Assembly: GCF_014851765.1 (NCBI RefSeq)
Contig: NZ_JACVAI010000001.1
Span: forward strand, 1,364,001-1,428,000
DNA length: 64,000 nucleotides
Source of the DNA: Pseudomonas sp. PDM04
Lineage (GTDB): Bacteria > Pseudomonadota > Gammaproteobacteria > Pseudomonadales > Pseudomonadaceae
Reading direction: 5' to 3'
The translations under genes and the position numbers were made by a program. This document shows, piece after piece, positions 30,001 through 37,834 of this stretch. Positions within the stretch are counted from its first letter, which is position 1. The number at the start of each line of letters is the position of its first letter. The notes below the pieces were generated by a model, which made no database searches, was not told where the DNA came from, and was given only the letters and a program-made list of their open reading frames with translations.

Positions 30001-30349
30001 ACTGTCTCGAAACACCAAACTGTAGTTCTTCGCTGACTTCCGAGATGGTACGGCCACTTATCAATTGACGTAGGAGTTCGGCGCAGCAGTCGCTTTTGAC
30101 GTATAGATTGAGACGGATAACTTGTGCCTGTACTTCACCGAAGGCATGGAAACTGTCGTCGTCGGTGGAGGACCATCGCTCAGTGGCATGGCTGTAGGGG
30201 AGCAGCCGGCCGTAGACAATACGATTTTCAATCGATTGCGCCGACTTAATCTGGAGGATCCATAGCTGCAACGCACAATTGCGAGCGTCCTTTGAGAACA
30301 ACCGCGTCAACCGGCCGTCGTTGAGCAAATCATCTAATGTAAGAGCCAT
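27032..30349 (-). CDS. Large PLD-like cargo protein, VPA1262-type (1105 aa)
   Basis: A multidomain protein of unknown biochemical role. From memory, its N-terminal 350 residues or so resemble the VPA1262-family N-terminal domain; this needs a profile search. The centre has a phospholipase D-like region: LVIFDPYFEDAGLGLML near residue 435, and LHDRYILIMGADRLP with His519 and Arg521 in an HxR variant of the HKD motif, followed by GFHLSNSF. The C-terminal half is helical. PLD-like nucleases occur in several antiphage systems. It is divergent from the DUF4238 gene across 488 bp in which I see no other gene. Confidence 0.7.
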   Translation of the reverse strand: MALTLDDLLNDGRLTRLFSKDARNCALQLWILQIKSAQSIENRIVYGRLLPYSHATERWSSTDDDSFHAFGEVQAQVIRLNLYVKSDCCAELLRQLISGRTISEVSEELQFGVSRQLNERFGATALTADELIYRPVAYLLNRDAHVSGLCSSPHGGAGAFSASITQTDKRALFRLGQDYDADLVASVVNSINADTGLDFGGADTSRFGDVELLVFPTLDDFERRLLSVDWVDSSFAFVARFNPMQVPHYCGFQFHLKIENDGHVIYSYVTTAERNEEGEFECRFELSDQLRASTDTTELEIFGFHSDYSSGGMLCCRWRIGYIREVSLQSHLVGRGANPVKFDWLEKTTRPLVLPRVKAALTISRGNPGFTSRIGGRESDPWVPINRDLTSLFARLHPSKSEGCFFQRWGQGDGDGRLQLVEWFRVLLAKYQQHQLVIFDPYFEDAGLGLMLLCAAPNVEYIVFTSLLKPSKKSEDSPDESDKSTPDRINNLLASCEHNRQLLQRIKLRIYGLKEGRLHDRYILIMGADRLPIAGFHLSNSFQKAAENYPLLITPIPADVLLKVEHYKFGLVQEAMVLQPEGEAGNPPMRLLFDSAVPATVAPQRYEPLRFLEKAQAGDVLSSWTGESSLQGLSGDPLKEQMTTLGMLTGSSLTLPESAGFRNYLDHQIGDFTKFMADWEVLGDVLAHSSTKEHYSRELETERGFLESLLRFLEISFNRAHHERGKELSMMDAQFFRMSLEALLQSSYRPHHLFQATKYAALTWAEYFAVKFLWWYAPDALVSTVEAQMPTVPVEPQNSEAVRLSLLSQVVSEISLSMQFNISETQRERLLRSSNGLLQWIGLNATERQLEKPDGITAVLQSVDAFPYIQQIQALGWMIHRAAGNPTTAEVYNGLVTALHGTLPTPVPAGEVRHLVDSMRGHMRRLAWAEPWLSQDVIFPLLQTDRVNTDDACEIWVQELADSLGTETAHRLFDREREGQMTNITAFLFAHSSPEQRSASLRVLKAIVKRQQRILQKPLASTSSWTQWNDALVISMWILTFTRWSQFYLRESAITCTELEDLSRNVQQLAMIRPMGEWRSEDAGSQGELAAFLDQVEELLESSDK

Positions 30350-30837
30350 AGATCCTTCAAAGGTAACTGTCCCATTTATGACTAGACGGTAATCTAAGCC
30401 AACCTCGTAGAGCTACCCAAAATTAGCCATCACCGACTCGTTTGGCTCCAAATTCGCTTATGCATAGTGGCGCACCCCAATTGGGAGGCATGCCAGGATA
30501 GCGGCGTGATGGTACGAGATTGGGTCAATGCCCGTAGTACTGCGCTTCGGGACCAAAGCGGCTTGCTGCCATGTCCTTTATCGCCTCAACGCAGCTGCTC
30601 GCCATCAAGATGGTCGAAACACCACGAGTATTCAGCTAGTCCTACCAAGCCCCAGTCCCTTTCAAGCACTCAGGTAAGCGTACCGACGTTGACATGTAGC
30701 GATAGAGCGTTTGAGCCTCGGCCAAATAGTGGACGGGGATGCGCTGGTTAGCTACCTTAAAAACGTCATCGCTCGAACATTGAAGGCCTAGATCGGTTCC
30801 GAAGCCGTGGTCATTACTGCCCTCATGAAGCTAGGCC

Positions 30838-33273
30838 TTGTATCTATCTCAGCCTTTCTCTATCGGAAGCATTTCCTTGACGGACCAGAAGACCCACGAA
30901 AACCATTACGTGCCAATCTGGTACCAGAAGCGTTTCCTTCAAACGCCTGGATCGCAGCTCTTCTATCTTGATTTCTCACCGACGATCTATCGGAATGGCC
31001 CAGAAAAATCGGTATCCAAACGCGTCCCGAAGAGCAGCTTTAAAACAACCGATCTTTACACTACCTGGCCTGGTGGACAGCCCAATGATGAAATCGAGCG
31101 TTTTCTGTTTGGAGAGATCGACAACTCTGGGGCCGTTGCGATTCGTCAACTAGCCAGTGGTCGACCTGAGGAAGTACACGACGCGTTTACGCCTTTTTTC
31201 GAATACCTCGGCGCACAGAAGTTACGCACGCCGAAAGGCCTAGATTGGATCAATGCACATTACTCGCAGCTTGATCAGTCTGGGCTAATGCGTGAGATGC
31301 AGCACCTATTGACGCTGAACTTGACCATCTGGAGTGAAGGGGTTCGTGAGATCGTCTCCGCGAAAGAGTCGGACATTAAATTCATCATTTCCGACAATCC
31401 TGTCACCCTCTACAATTCGGCCTGCCCTCCAGATGCGGCGGCATGTCGCTATCCAAATGAGCCGTCCGTGCAATGGAACGGGACCCAGACGATCTTCCCT
31501 CTTGATGCCGAGCACTGCCTTATTCTTAGCCACCTCGACTACGCGAATCAGGCAGATGGTCTCGACCTATTAGCCGAGCGACAGAATGCCCGCAACTTTG
31601 GACAAAGCCTGGTTCGAACGGATGTATGGATCCGATCCAGGTCGCTGTCCAGAGAGGAAGTGTTGGCGATCAATTACCTTCTAAAATCACGCGCGTGCAA
31701 ACATGTGGCGGCGCCTGTGGAGGATTGGCTCTATCCGGAGAGGGAGTACGACGGCGATTGGAGCAAGATCGGGGAAGTGCTTCGCCCACCAGTTGACGAG
31801 CTTTGGCATTTTGGCGGAGAAATGTACGTTGGTTACGAGGATGGATCTACCCATTATCAGGACCCGTACGGGCGTACTTCGGGCAGCCATGAGTACCTGA
31901 AGAAATCGCCTCCCTCCGATGTAATCGAAGATGAAGCCGAATGCGGTTGCGGCAGCGGGTGTTCGTTTTCAGCGTGTTGCAAAGATATTCCTGAAGCGCA
32001 TCGGTCCACCTGGTCTGTTGCAAGTATTCGGGAGCGGAACCTAATGTTCATCGGCAAGGAGGAAAACATCCTTGGACTGGACAGCGGGAAAAGTTGGAAC
32101 GACGTGCGTGCAGAGCTTAACGACGAGCACGTCACGCAAATTTATCGGTGTCTTCAGGCATTGTGGCCATCTGATACAAACTTCAGGGAGCTCTGGCCGC
32201 GGCCGGACCCTCGTATTTTTCGGGCGGTTTACATGGGTTTTATCGACCCTCGCACTGTAGCCACGAGTGTGCTGACTTGGACCAGCTATTTTGATGAGGT
32301 TGTTCTCATCAACCCGTTCATGAATCCGACCTGTATTCGCCCCGAATTCAGCCCGATTGAAAATCCAGCTCAGTACAGGGCGCAGACCCTGAAAAATATA
32401 TTGCTATTACTCGAACTTGAGCCATTCATTCAAGCAGGGATAGTTCACTTACTCCCTGACCCAGGCGAGTTAGAATTCGCTTTTGGTAAGGCGATACGGG
32501 ACATGCAGATGTCGCGTCTTGGCGAAGCCGGAGACATTTACGACGACACCGGAATGTTTAAACGCCTTGCAAGTGACGACTCTGAGCGACTGCTTGCACG
32601 GCTACCACTTAAATCTATCAGCAACATCATCCGTAAATCGTCGCCCGATCTCGACGCTGCCGATGTCGATAAAATGGCACGGGAAATTAAAGAAAGCAGA
32701 GCCGATGACCCGTTGGCGCTACTTCAACCCTTCAAGCCGGGGAAAGAACACAGCCAGCTCTTGTCAATTCCTTGTGCACCGCTAGAGCTTTCGTTGTTCA
32801 TGGCCCAAGTGACCGGTGCTGCAGTGTTTACGGATTTCCCGTTTTTTTGGCGACAGTTGAATGCCGCAACGCAAGCTCAACCTACTGCCGCATACTGGTT
32901 GCCATTCACGCATTTTACCGACCAGTTGTCCTTTCAGCTGGCTGATGACCTGTTTGAAATCCATCGGCTGCGGACATCAAAAGATTTGTCCGGTTTCCGC
33001 AACGTGTTCAGAAAAGTGTCGAGTTTGCTGATCGCTCCACCGGGAGATATAGCAGGCCAGATTGAGCAGCTTGTAATTGATACTGAAAGAGCTTCTCTAG
33101 CTGCTCAGGAGTGTTGGGTAAAGGATTGTCCCGCCGTTATTACGCGGCGACTCAGAATTGCTATCCCTGAGGAAGGTTTTGCTTACGCTGCGGTGCAGCG
33201 TCATGTACTGACCTACGGGCACGAGAGAGCTCTAAAGGCTGTTCCGCTCGCTCTATTTATTGATACGCCATGA
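30838..33273 (+). CDS. DUF4238 protein with SEC-C-like motif (811 aa)
   Basis: The N-terminal region (THENHYVPIWYQKRFL, IKFIISDNPVTLYN) is DUF4238, a family common in defence-rich islands. In the middle is a metal-binding-like cluster, CGCGSGCSFSACC at 369-381, resembling a SEC-C zinc motif. The C-terminal 400 residues (from YRCLQALWPSDTNF) are unrecognised and may be a second functional domain. The start is uncertain: the frame opens at TTG 30838, but TTG at 30880 with GGAAG upstream is also possible (797 aa). It is head-to-head with the PLD-like gene, and the two may be one system. Confidence 0.7.
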   Translation: MYLSQPFSIGSISLTDQKTHENHYVPIWYQKRFLQTPGSQLFYLDFSPTIYRNGPEKSVSKRVPKSSFKTTDLYTTWPGGQPNDEIERFLFGEIDNSGAVAIRQLASGRPEEVHDAFTPFFEYLGAQKLRTPKGLDWINAHYSQLDQSGLMREMQHLLTLNLTIWSEGVREIVSAKESDIKFIISDNPVTLYNSACPPDAAACRYPNEPSVQWNGTQTIFPLDAEHCLILSHLDYANQADGLDLLAERQNARNFGQSLVRTDVWIRSRSLSREEVLAINYLLKSRACKHVAAPVEDWLYPEREYDGDWSKIGEVLRPPVDELWHFGGEMYVGYEDGSTHYQDPYGRTSGSHEYLKKSPPSDVIEDEAECGCGSGCSFSACCKDIPEAHRSTWSVASIRERNLMFIGKEENILGLDSGKSWNDVRAELNDEHVTQIYRCLQALWPSDTNFRELWPRPDPRIFRAVYMGFIDPRTVATSVLTWTSYFDEVVLINPFMNPTCIRPEFSPIENPAQYRAQTLKNILLLLELEPFIQAGIVHLLPDPGELEFAFGKAIRDMQMSRLGEAGDIYDDTGMFKRLASDDSERLLARLPLKSISNIIRKSSPDLDAADVDKMAREIKESRADDPLALLQPFKPGKEHSQLLSIPCAPLELSLFMAQVTGAAVFTDFPFFWRQLNAATQAQPTAAYWLPFTHFTDQLSFQLADDLFEIHRLRTSKDLSGFRNVFRKVSSLLIAPPGDIAGQIEQLVIDTERASLAAQECWVKDCPAVITRRLRIAIPEEGFAYAAVQRHVLTYGHERALKAVPLALFIDTP

Positions 33274-33450
33274 GAGATCATTCACCGCCACCGAAAATTC
33301 CAGCTGAAGCTCGGTGCTATATCACTGAAGGTAAAGAAACAGCGCAAACCCAAGGAAAGAGATCGCGCCGCGCATGTCGCCCCATTCATCTGTTTGCTTT
33401 CAAGAATTGTCGAGCTTTGGTTTGACGTGTCGCCAAATTCGCTTTCAGGG

Positions 33451-33597
33451 CTGTCTGCCCGCCTGATTGCCCGAGACGCGGTGTCGCTGTAAAAGCTTGA
33501 TATCCCAATGCAAGGTGAACTCTTCGCAAGCTGGGATCACGGCGACCTGGCAGATCGAGCGGGCCAGTACAGTGCACGAAACATCCTCTCGATGTAG
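33451..33597 (+). pseudogene. 3' remnant of a third coiled-coil island gene
   Basis: The frame ending at 33597 reads ARDAVSL, stop, KLDIPMQGELFASW and GDLADRAGQYSARNILSM. It lines up with the last 45 residues or so of the protein at 25808 (RDPVSLFKLDIPQQGE...GDLADRA...LLSM). There is an in-frame TAA and no upstream body of the gene. A hairpin like that after copy 2 follows (acagcccgcgctagcgggct). Confidence 0.8.
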
Positions 33598-33644
33598 CAA
33601 GTAACCTGAAACAGCCCGCGCTAGCGGGCTGTTTGCTATCCACA

Positions 33645-33770
33645 ACTGTTACACCGATGGCCCTTGTTACACCCGGTGTACGCAACCGCTGCGCACGGTG
33701 TAACACTAAAATAACTCTTTATTTTTAATGAGTTAATACACACTGTTACACGAGCCACACCTGTTACACC
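33645..33770. repeat. Iteron cluster with AT-rich core, origin-like (island 2)
   Basis: GTTACACC-type copies at 33648, 33666, 33697 (inverted), 33745 and 33763 surround an AT-rich stretch at 33706-33740. The order matches 22751-22885. The block gttacacgagccacacctg is close to the reverse complement of the cluster after the integrase. Confidence 0.6.
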
Positions 33771-33888
33771 GGTTTTGATCCGACTCCAGATACCACACCC
33801 CCGCTCCCCATCCTCCGTGATGCCATCAGCGACAGAAACCCATCCCCCGCGGTCAAGACGCACTGTCTTGGTGCGCCCCCCTAAACTT

Positions 33889-34190
33889 GCCGGGGACCCT
33901 GAGGATTTTCCCTCGGTACGGGGTCGGAAACCCGCCGGATCTTGCTAGCGGGAGAATTCCCAGCTTAGTGAACAGGTGAACCCGGTGAACTGCCTGTTCA
34001 CCTGTGCATTTGCCCTACGGAACAACCGATCTTAGGTCACCATTGCCGATACGGTAACGATGCCCCTTTTTCTTAAGGATCCTTTCAATTTCAGAATTGA
34101 AATTTCAGTAAGCTGGAGCACCTCCCACTAACAAAACCCCGCGGGTTTCCGCCCCCGTACCTAAAGAAAAACCTCAGGGTCCCCGGCAGC
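33889..34190. repeat. 65-bp inverted repeats flanking a structured spacer (island 2)
   Basis: The left arm 33889-33952 (gccggggaccctgagg ... tacggggtcggaaacccg) is inverted at 34124-34190. The spacer has GTGAAC repeats at 33968-34004 arranged as a partial palindrome, a 23-codon ORF at 34060-34131 and the hairpin tttcaat/attgaaa. The unit is homologous to 22951-23254. The 1,070 bp from 33274 to 34345 contains only this, the iterons and the gene remnant. Confidence 0.65.
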
Positions 34191-34345
34191 ATTTCAGATT
34201 GTGCACGTCTAAAGATTTCGCATGCCACGGCATGGTTGGCAGGTGGTCGTCAGCTCGACCATGATATTCATCCAATCAATTGAACCGCGTAGCTTTCTGT
34301 CAGGATGGATACACAGCGCATCATCCCTGACTGCCGAGACTGAGC

Positions 34346-34909
34346 ATGCCATCCAACCTTCGAATGCCTATAGGCTCAATCACAACCGCCTTCCCCTCTG
34401 ATCTCACGTCCAGGGCTGAGGGCCTGTACCAGATATTAGGCAACACAAGCCAAGCAACACACCCAGGCATTGGGGTCAGAGTAGGTGACGAGGATCTAGT
34501 CATCCCCTATCGGATTCATCACGAGGGCAATGAGCAAGGATGCCTACAGCTCAACGGCCTTCAAAGCGTGATGTACTCCTGCATCATGACAAGGCATCAC
34601 GATGGCCATGTCCGACAACGTCAGCTACAGCAAATTCTTCCTGTGCTTGAGCCTTGGGTTGTCCCTTTCGTGATGCAGCTTACTGGCGAGTACGTAATAG
34701 AAGTACTCGATACCTGTGAGACCTATCTGCCAGCACTCAATCCTGAGCTATACGGGGCCTTCATTAGGGCCAACCCGAAATACTTCAAAGCGCTACAGGA
34801 CAGGATGATCAGCTACTGGGATTGCTACTACCGTCATCTGTATAAGCACCGGCAAAACTACGTGGGATTTCGGTTATTCGAGCACTTTCGTAAACTCACA
34901 AACGGATAG
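34346..34909 (+). CDS. Hypothetical protein, 187 aa, island 2 right end
   Basis: A soluble protein with aromatic and His-rich stretches (MYSCIMTRHHDGHVRQRQ, DCYYRHLYKHRQNYVGF). No family recognised. It takes the same place, between the inverted-repeat element and the att site, that the ParB-like gene takes in island 1, but the two proteins do not look related and are on opposite strands. Confidence 0.6.
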   Translation: MPSNLRMPIGSITTAFPSDLTSRAEGLYQILGNTSQATHPGIGVRVGDEDLVIPYRIHHEGNEQGCLQLNGLQSVMYSCIMTRHHDGHVRQRQLQQILPVLEPWVVPFVMQLTGEYVIEVLDTCETYLPALNPELYGAFIRANPKYFKALQDRMISYWDCYYRHLYKHRQNYVGFRLFEHFRKLTNG

Positions 34910-34933
34910 AGGGCTAGTCAGCGCACGCCAGCG

Positions 34934-34950
34934 TTTATCCCTGTATCCCT
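34934..34950 (+). promoter_or_regulatory. Putative integrase arm sites at the right end
   Basis: TTTATCCCT at 34934-34942 and TGTATCCCT at 34942-34950, 47 bp before the att core. Confidence 0.6.
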
Positions 34951-34996
34951 AACTGTAAAATCCGCCTGCAGGGCACGACTTATATGGTACGCACGA

Positions 34997-35082
34997 GTCT
35001 CCCTCGGACACCACATAGCAGCAAACGAGAGTCGCTACCAACTCGGAACCCAAAAAACCGGCCAATCGAGCCGGTTTTTTTT
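34997..35082 (+). repeat. attR-like site
   Basis: Carries gtctccctcgg, caccacatagcag, cgagagtcgctacca and a terminator stem with eight T. As in the middle copy, the tRNA acceptor end is one base short (ctcggacacca). The sequence to the right appears to be the old chromosome. Confidence 0.75.
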
Positions 35083-35142
35083 ATGCCCGGCGATCATGAT
35101 ACAAACCGCCCTCTTCCACACAAAAACACCCCTTTCCAGGGC

Positions 35143-35562
35143 TTACACCTCGACACCAAGCCCCATACGAGCCAGCAACCATTCCTGATAAACCGCATCA
35201 CCATCTGCCGGCAGGCCGCTATGGGTGGTGTCGATGTGTCCCCCTTGCAGTTGTCCAACTTCCATCCGTTGCTGAAAGCTGTTCAGTGCGTCCGAAGCGT
35301 CGTTGTGACTGAGGGTCTGCACCTTGGGCAGTTCGGCAGCGTTGCTTTTCTCTTCTGACGGTGCCCAGTGCGGATCGGCGCTGTATCGGGTTTTCAGCTT
35401 TTCCACATCGCGCTCGGTCTCGCGAAAGATCTGATCGAGTTTTGCCTGGACTTCCGGTGTCGCGTTGGGGACTTCGAACCTGGCGGCTGTGGCCGTGCCA
35501 TTCGCGAGGGACTTTTTCAGATCATTGACGTAGTGCAGTGGCGGCAGGTTGCTTCCGATCAT
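35143..35562 (-). CDS. Hypothetical protein, 139 aa
   Basis: Start chosen at ATG 35562, with AGGAG 7 bp upstream (MIGSNLPPLHYVNDLKKSL); an upstream start would add 12 residues. The product is soluble and hydrophilic, with a helical middle (VQAKLDQIFRETERDVEKLK) and a Gly/His-rich segment near the end. No signal peptide and no known family. First gene past the island. Confidence 0.6.
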   Translation of the reverse strand: MIGSNLPPLHYVNDLKKSLANGTATAARFEVPNATPEVQAKLDQIFRETERDVEKLKTRYSADPHWAPSEEKSNAAELPKVQTLSHNDASDALNSFQQRMEVGQLQGGHIDTTHSGLPADGDAVYQEWLLARMGLGVEV

Positions 35563-35846
35563 GTTGACACTCCTGTGTAGGTCAGCGAGTGAGAGCAAGA
35601 GTCAGGCCAATCGTTTTGTCACCCCGTTCTGTTGGGCATGGGCCGATCGTGTGGGGGCGTGGCTGGAAGTGATTTGCCGGCAGGGGCAATCCGTTGCCGT
35701 GGGCGGGCCGAAACGTGGGGTTATCCAGCCAGTGGGCCTTGTAGCCCTCGCTGTATCCCAACGGTAGAATCCCGCGCCAGGCACGCACGCACGCGTTTCC
35801 TTCGGGCTCGCTTGTTCCGCTGGACCCATTCACAAGGATTCACCTC

Positions 35847-36176
35847 ATGGAATCGCAACTGGAAACCGTTGCCCTCTTCTCCCTGAAACTGGCGTATGAG
35901 TCTGAAGACCAGAGTCCGATCCTGCGCGACGATCTGGTGATGGGCGATTACCAGCGGGATGTGTTCGAGTTATTGGTACGGCGCGGGGATGTCGAGGGGA
36001 TTCAGGTGAAGGTGGGTGAGTGCGTGGGGTTGGCGCTGGAGGCGGTTGGGGGTGTGGATAAGCCGTTGGGGCGGGAGTTGCAGAAGTTGGCGGCGGAGTT
36101 TGCCGATGGGCAGACGATGGAGCACTTGGGTGAGCCGCTGATCGCGCTGAAGGCTTATCTGAGAGACATCGTATAA
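35847..36176 (+). CDS. Hypothetical protein, 109 aa
   Basis: A small acidic helical protein (MESQLETVALFSLKLAYESE...) with no recognised domain. GC content and codon use look like the host. The 285 bp before it hold no clear feature beyond its promoter region. Confidence 0.6.
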   Translation: MESQLETVALFSLKLAYESEDQSPILRDDLVMGDYQRDVFELLVRRGDVEGIQVKVGECVGLALEAVGGVDKPLGRELQKLAAEFADGQTMEHLGEPLIALKAYLRDIV

Positions 36177-36203
36177 GGATGGCCGACGCGTGAGCGGGTC
36201 CGT

Positions 36204-36701
36204 TCACGCCTGTAGCACAAACCTTGCTTCCAGCCTGCGCAACAACTCAAACGTATTCAAAAAGGGAACGTTAAGCTGTTCGCATAAGTTAGGAATAATA
36301 AATTTTCGTTTCGCTTCGCGATTCAGCACTTCATGCGTAACGACTGTCGCCCCAGTCATCATCGCTTTCGCAATCAACCACGGGTCAGCACCCGCTAAAA
36401 ACTCTTCCATCGCGCCAACTTTCATCATCGGCGCTTGTTCAGCCACAAGTCCAGCAACCTGCGCAAATGCCTGTTGCGTCTCCTGATCATTGATGGCGTG
36501 AAAAAAACCAGCGTTATCCTTCACCCACCCGGCCAGCTCGTCATTCCCTTTGGCCAGTTCATCCATGACTGGCGCAATGCTGGCGAGATCCAGCGTCTGA
36601 TTTTTCAGCTGCAGCCAATGCCAAAAGCCAGGGCAGATCGTCATCCCGTAGTAACGGTTTTTGGCTTCGATCAGTGTGTTGGCGTCGAGTAGATGGTTCA
36701 T
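36204..36701 (-). CDS. DUF4411 PIN-like putative toxin
   Basis: The 165-aa product has the PIN-like acidic residues of DUF4411: MNHLLDANTLIEAKNRYYG at the start (Asp6) and EFLAGADPWLIAKAM near residue 110, followed by VVTHEVLNREAKRKF. DUF4411 proteins are regarded as PIN-domain RNase-like toxins. The start overlaps the end of the HTH/ImmA gene by ATGA, so the pair is a co-translated toxin-antitoxin-like module. Confidence 0.82.
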   Translation of the reverse strand: MNHLLDANTLIEAKNRYYGMTICPGFWHWLQLKNQTLDLASIAPVMDELAKGNDELAGWVKDNAGFFHAINDQETQQAFAQVAGLVAEQAPMMKVGAMEEFLAGADPWLIAKAMMTGATVVTHEVLNREAKRKFIIPNLCEQLNVPFLNTFELLRRLEARFVLQA

Positions 36702-37834
36702 TCCGTGATCCGGCTGGCGAGTGTCCTTAACTTGGCCGGTTGCACGCCGAGCAAATGGCCCGCGTCGCGCAGCAGCATTCGGCCGCTCATGGCTTCGGTC
36801 AGCACGGCCTTGCTCAGGCGCGGGCTGTTTTTCGCGGTGGCGTTGCGGTAGTAGTCGCCCGCGCCGCCCTTTTCATCCTGAAAAGCCTTGAGGATCGCTC
36901 GGTAGTAGGCGCTGTATTGGGCTTGGCTGATGTAGCCGAGGTCCAGCGCACGGCGGCCGATGGCTAATTTGCTGATGTGAAAGCGCGTGGCGAGCGGCGT
37001 CAGGTTGCTTTCCCAGTTCACATCGGCGTTCCACAGGGCGCGGAATTCGGTTTCGGGCGCCAGGAACTCGCCCGCCACGGCGTTGCAGAATCGTTCTTCG
37101 TCTCGGCCGTTTGCGGTGTGCCCGTCGGAGACTCCGCTGCTGCCGATCCAGAGGTGGGCCAGTTCGTGCAGCAGGGTGAAAAGCCTGGCCGTCGGCGCGT
37201 CGGCACTGTTGATAAACACGACGGGGGCGAAGGCGTTGCTGATGGCAAAACCGCGGAACTCACTGACTTCGAGCTTGCGGTGGGTGTTGCCCAGGGCAAT
37301 GCCACTGCGCATCACGAGAATGCCGGCCTGTTCCGCAGCGTCGATCAAGGCGCGGTTGTATTTGTCGTAATCCAGTCGGGCACTGTCAGGATTCACGCCC
37401 AGGGTTCGGCGGATATCGTTCACCACTTCGCTGACCTGGGTTCGACTGTTGAAGCGTCCTACAAACGGCAGCGGTTGGTGTTCCTGTTGCTGCAGGTATT
37501 CCAGGTACCAGTCCTGTTTGCGGATGGCGTCCCTGACGGTGTCCAGCAGTTCCAGGCTCGGCCGCTGCGCAGCAATCCCGCCAACGGTTCGCAAATCGGG
37601 CAAGGGCAGTTGTTCAACGGGGGGTTGTTGAAGAAACAGGAAGCCGAAAGGGATGTGAGCGAGGCTCGCCCACTTTTGCGCCTGAAGGAATGTGGGTTTG
37701 GTTTCGCCAGCTTCCCACTCCTGCACCCGGTCGGGTTTCACGGGCAGCTTTTTCGCCACCTGTTCAGTGGAGAGGCCTGCCCGCTCACGGGACCATGTCA
37801 GCAGGCTTGGGTTGACGAAGGCGGCTTGGCTCAT
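36698..37834 (-). CDS. HTH (XRE) and ImmA/IrrE metallopeptidase domain protein
   Basis: The 378-aa protein has an XRE helix-turn-helix at about residues 10-60 (RERAGLSTEQVAKKL, RVQEWEAGETKPT) and an ImmA/IrrE zinc peptidase domain with HELAH at 223-227. This arrangement is a known partner of DUF4411 toxins and probably represses the operon and neutralises the toxin. It is the first gene of the pair. Both genes match the host in base composition. Confidence 0.87.
   Translation of the reverse strand: MSQAAFVNPSLLTWSRERAGLSTEQVAKKLPVKPDRVQEWEAGETKPTFLQAQKWASLAHIPFGFLFLQQPPVEQLPLPDLRTVGGIAAQRPSLELLDTVRDAIRKQDWYLEYLQQQEHQPLPFVGRFNSRTQVSEVVNDIRRTLGVNPDSARLDYDKYNRALIDAAEQAGILVMRSGIALGNTHRKLEVSEFRGFAISNAFAPVVFINSADAPTARLFTLLHELAHLWIGSSGVSDGHTANGRDEERFCNAVAGEFLAPETEFRALWNADVNWESNLTPLATRFHISKLAIGRRALDLGYISQAQYSAYYRAILKAFQDEKGGAGDYYRNATAKNSPRLSKAVLTEAMSGRMLLRDAGHLLGVQPAKLRTLASRITE

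Larger units (their letters stand above)
24177..35007 (+). mobile_element. Island 2: related element without its own integrase
   Basis: An 11-kb element between the middle and right att copies. It repeats the core plan of island 1 (DUF927, coiled coil, small protein, cargo, origin-like repeat), but the left part up to the middle of the DUF927 gene is missing. It could be moved only by an integrase in trans, for example that of island 1. Confidence 0.75.

Noticed and set aside
30467..30751. A 94-codon plus-strand frame between the PLD-like and DUF4238 genes
   Set aside because: No ribosome site, biased composition and no similarity that I recognise; the gap is more likely a shared control region.
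22951..34190. Retron or group II intron as explanation for the inverted-repeat elements
   Set aside because: No reverse transcriptase is encoded anywhere in the window, and the position between iterons and island end fits a replication or regulatory element better.
22444..34345. CRISPR array in the repeat-rich gaps
   Set aside because: The repeats are short iterons or single inverted pairs, not regularly spaced 24-40 bp repeats with unique spacers, and there are no cas genes.
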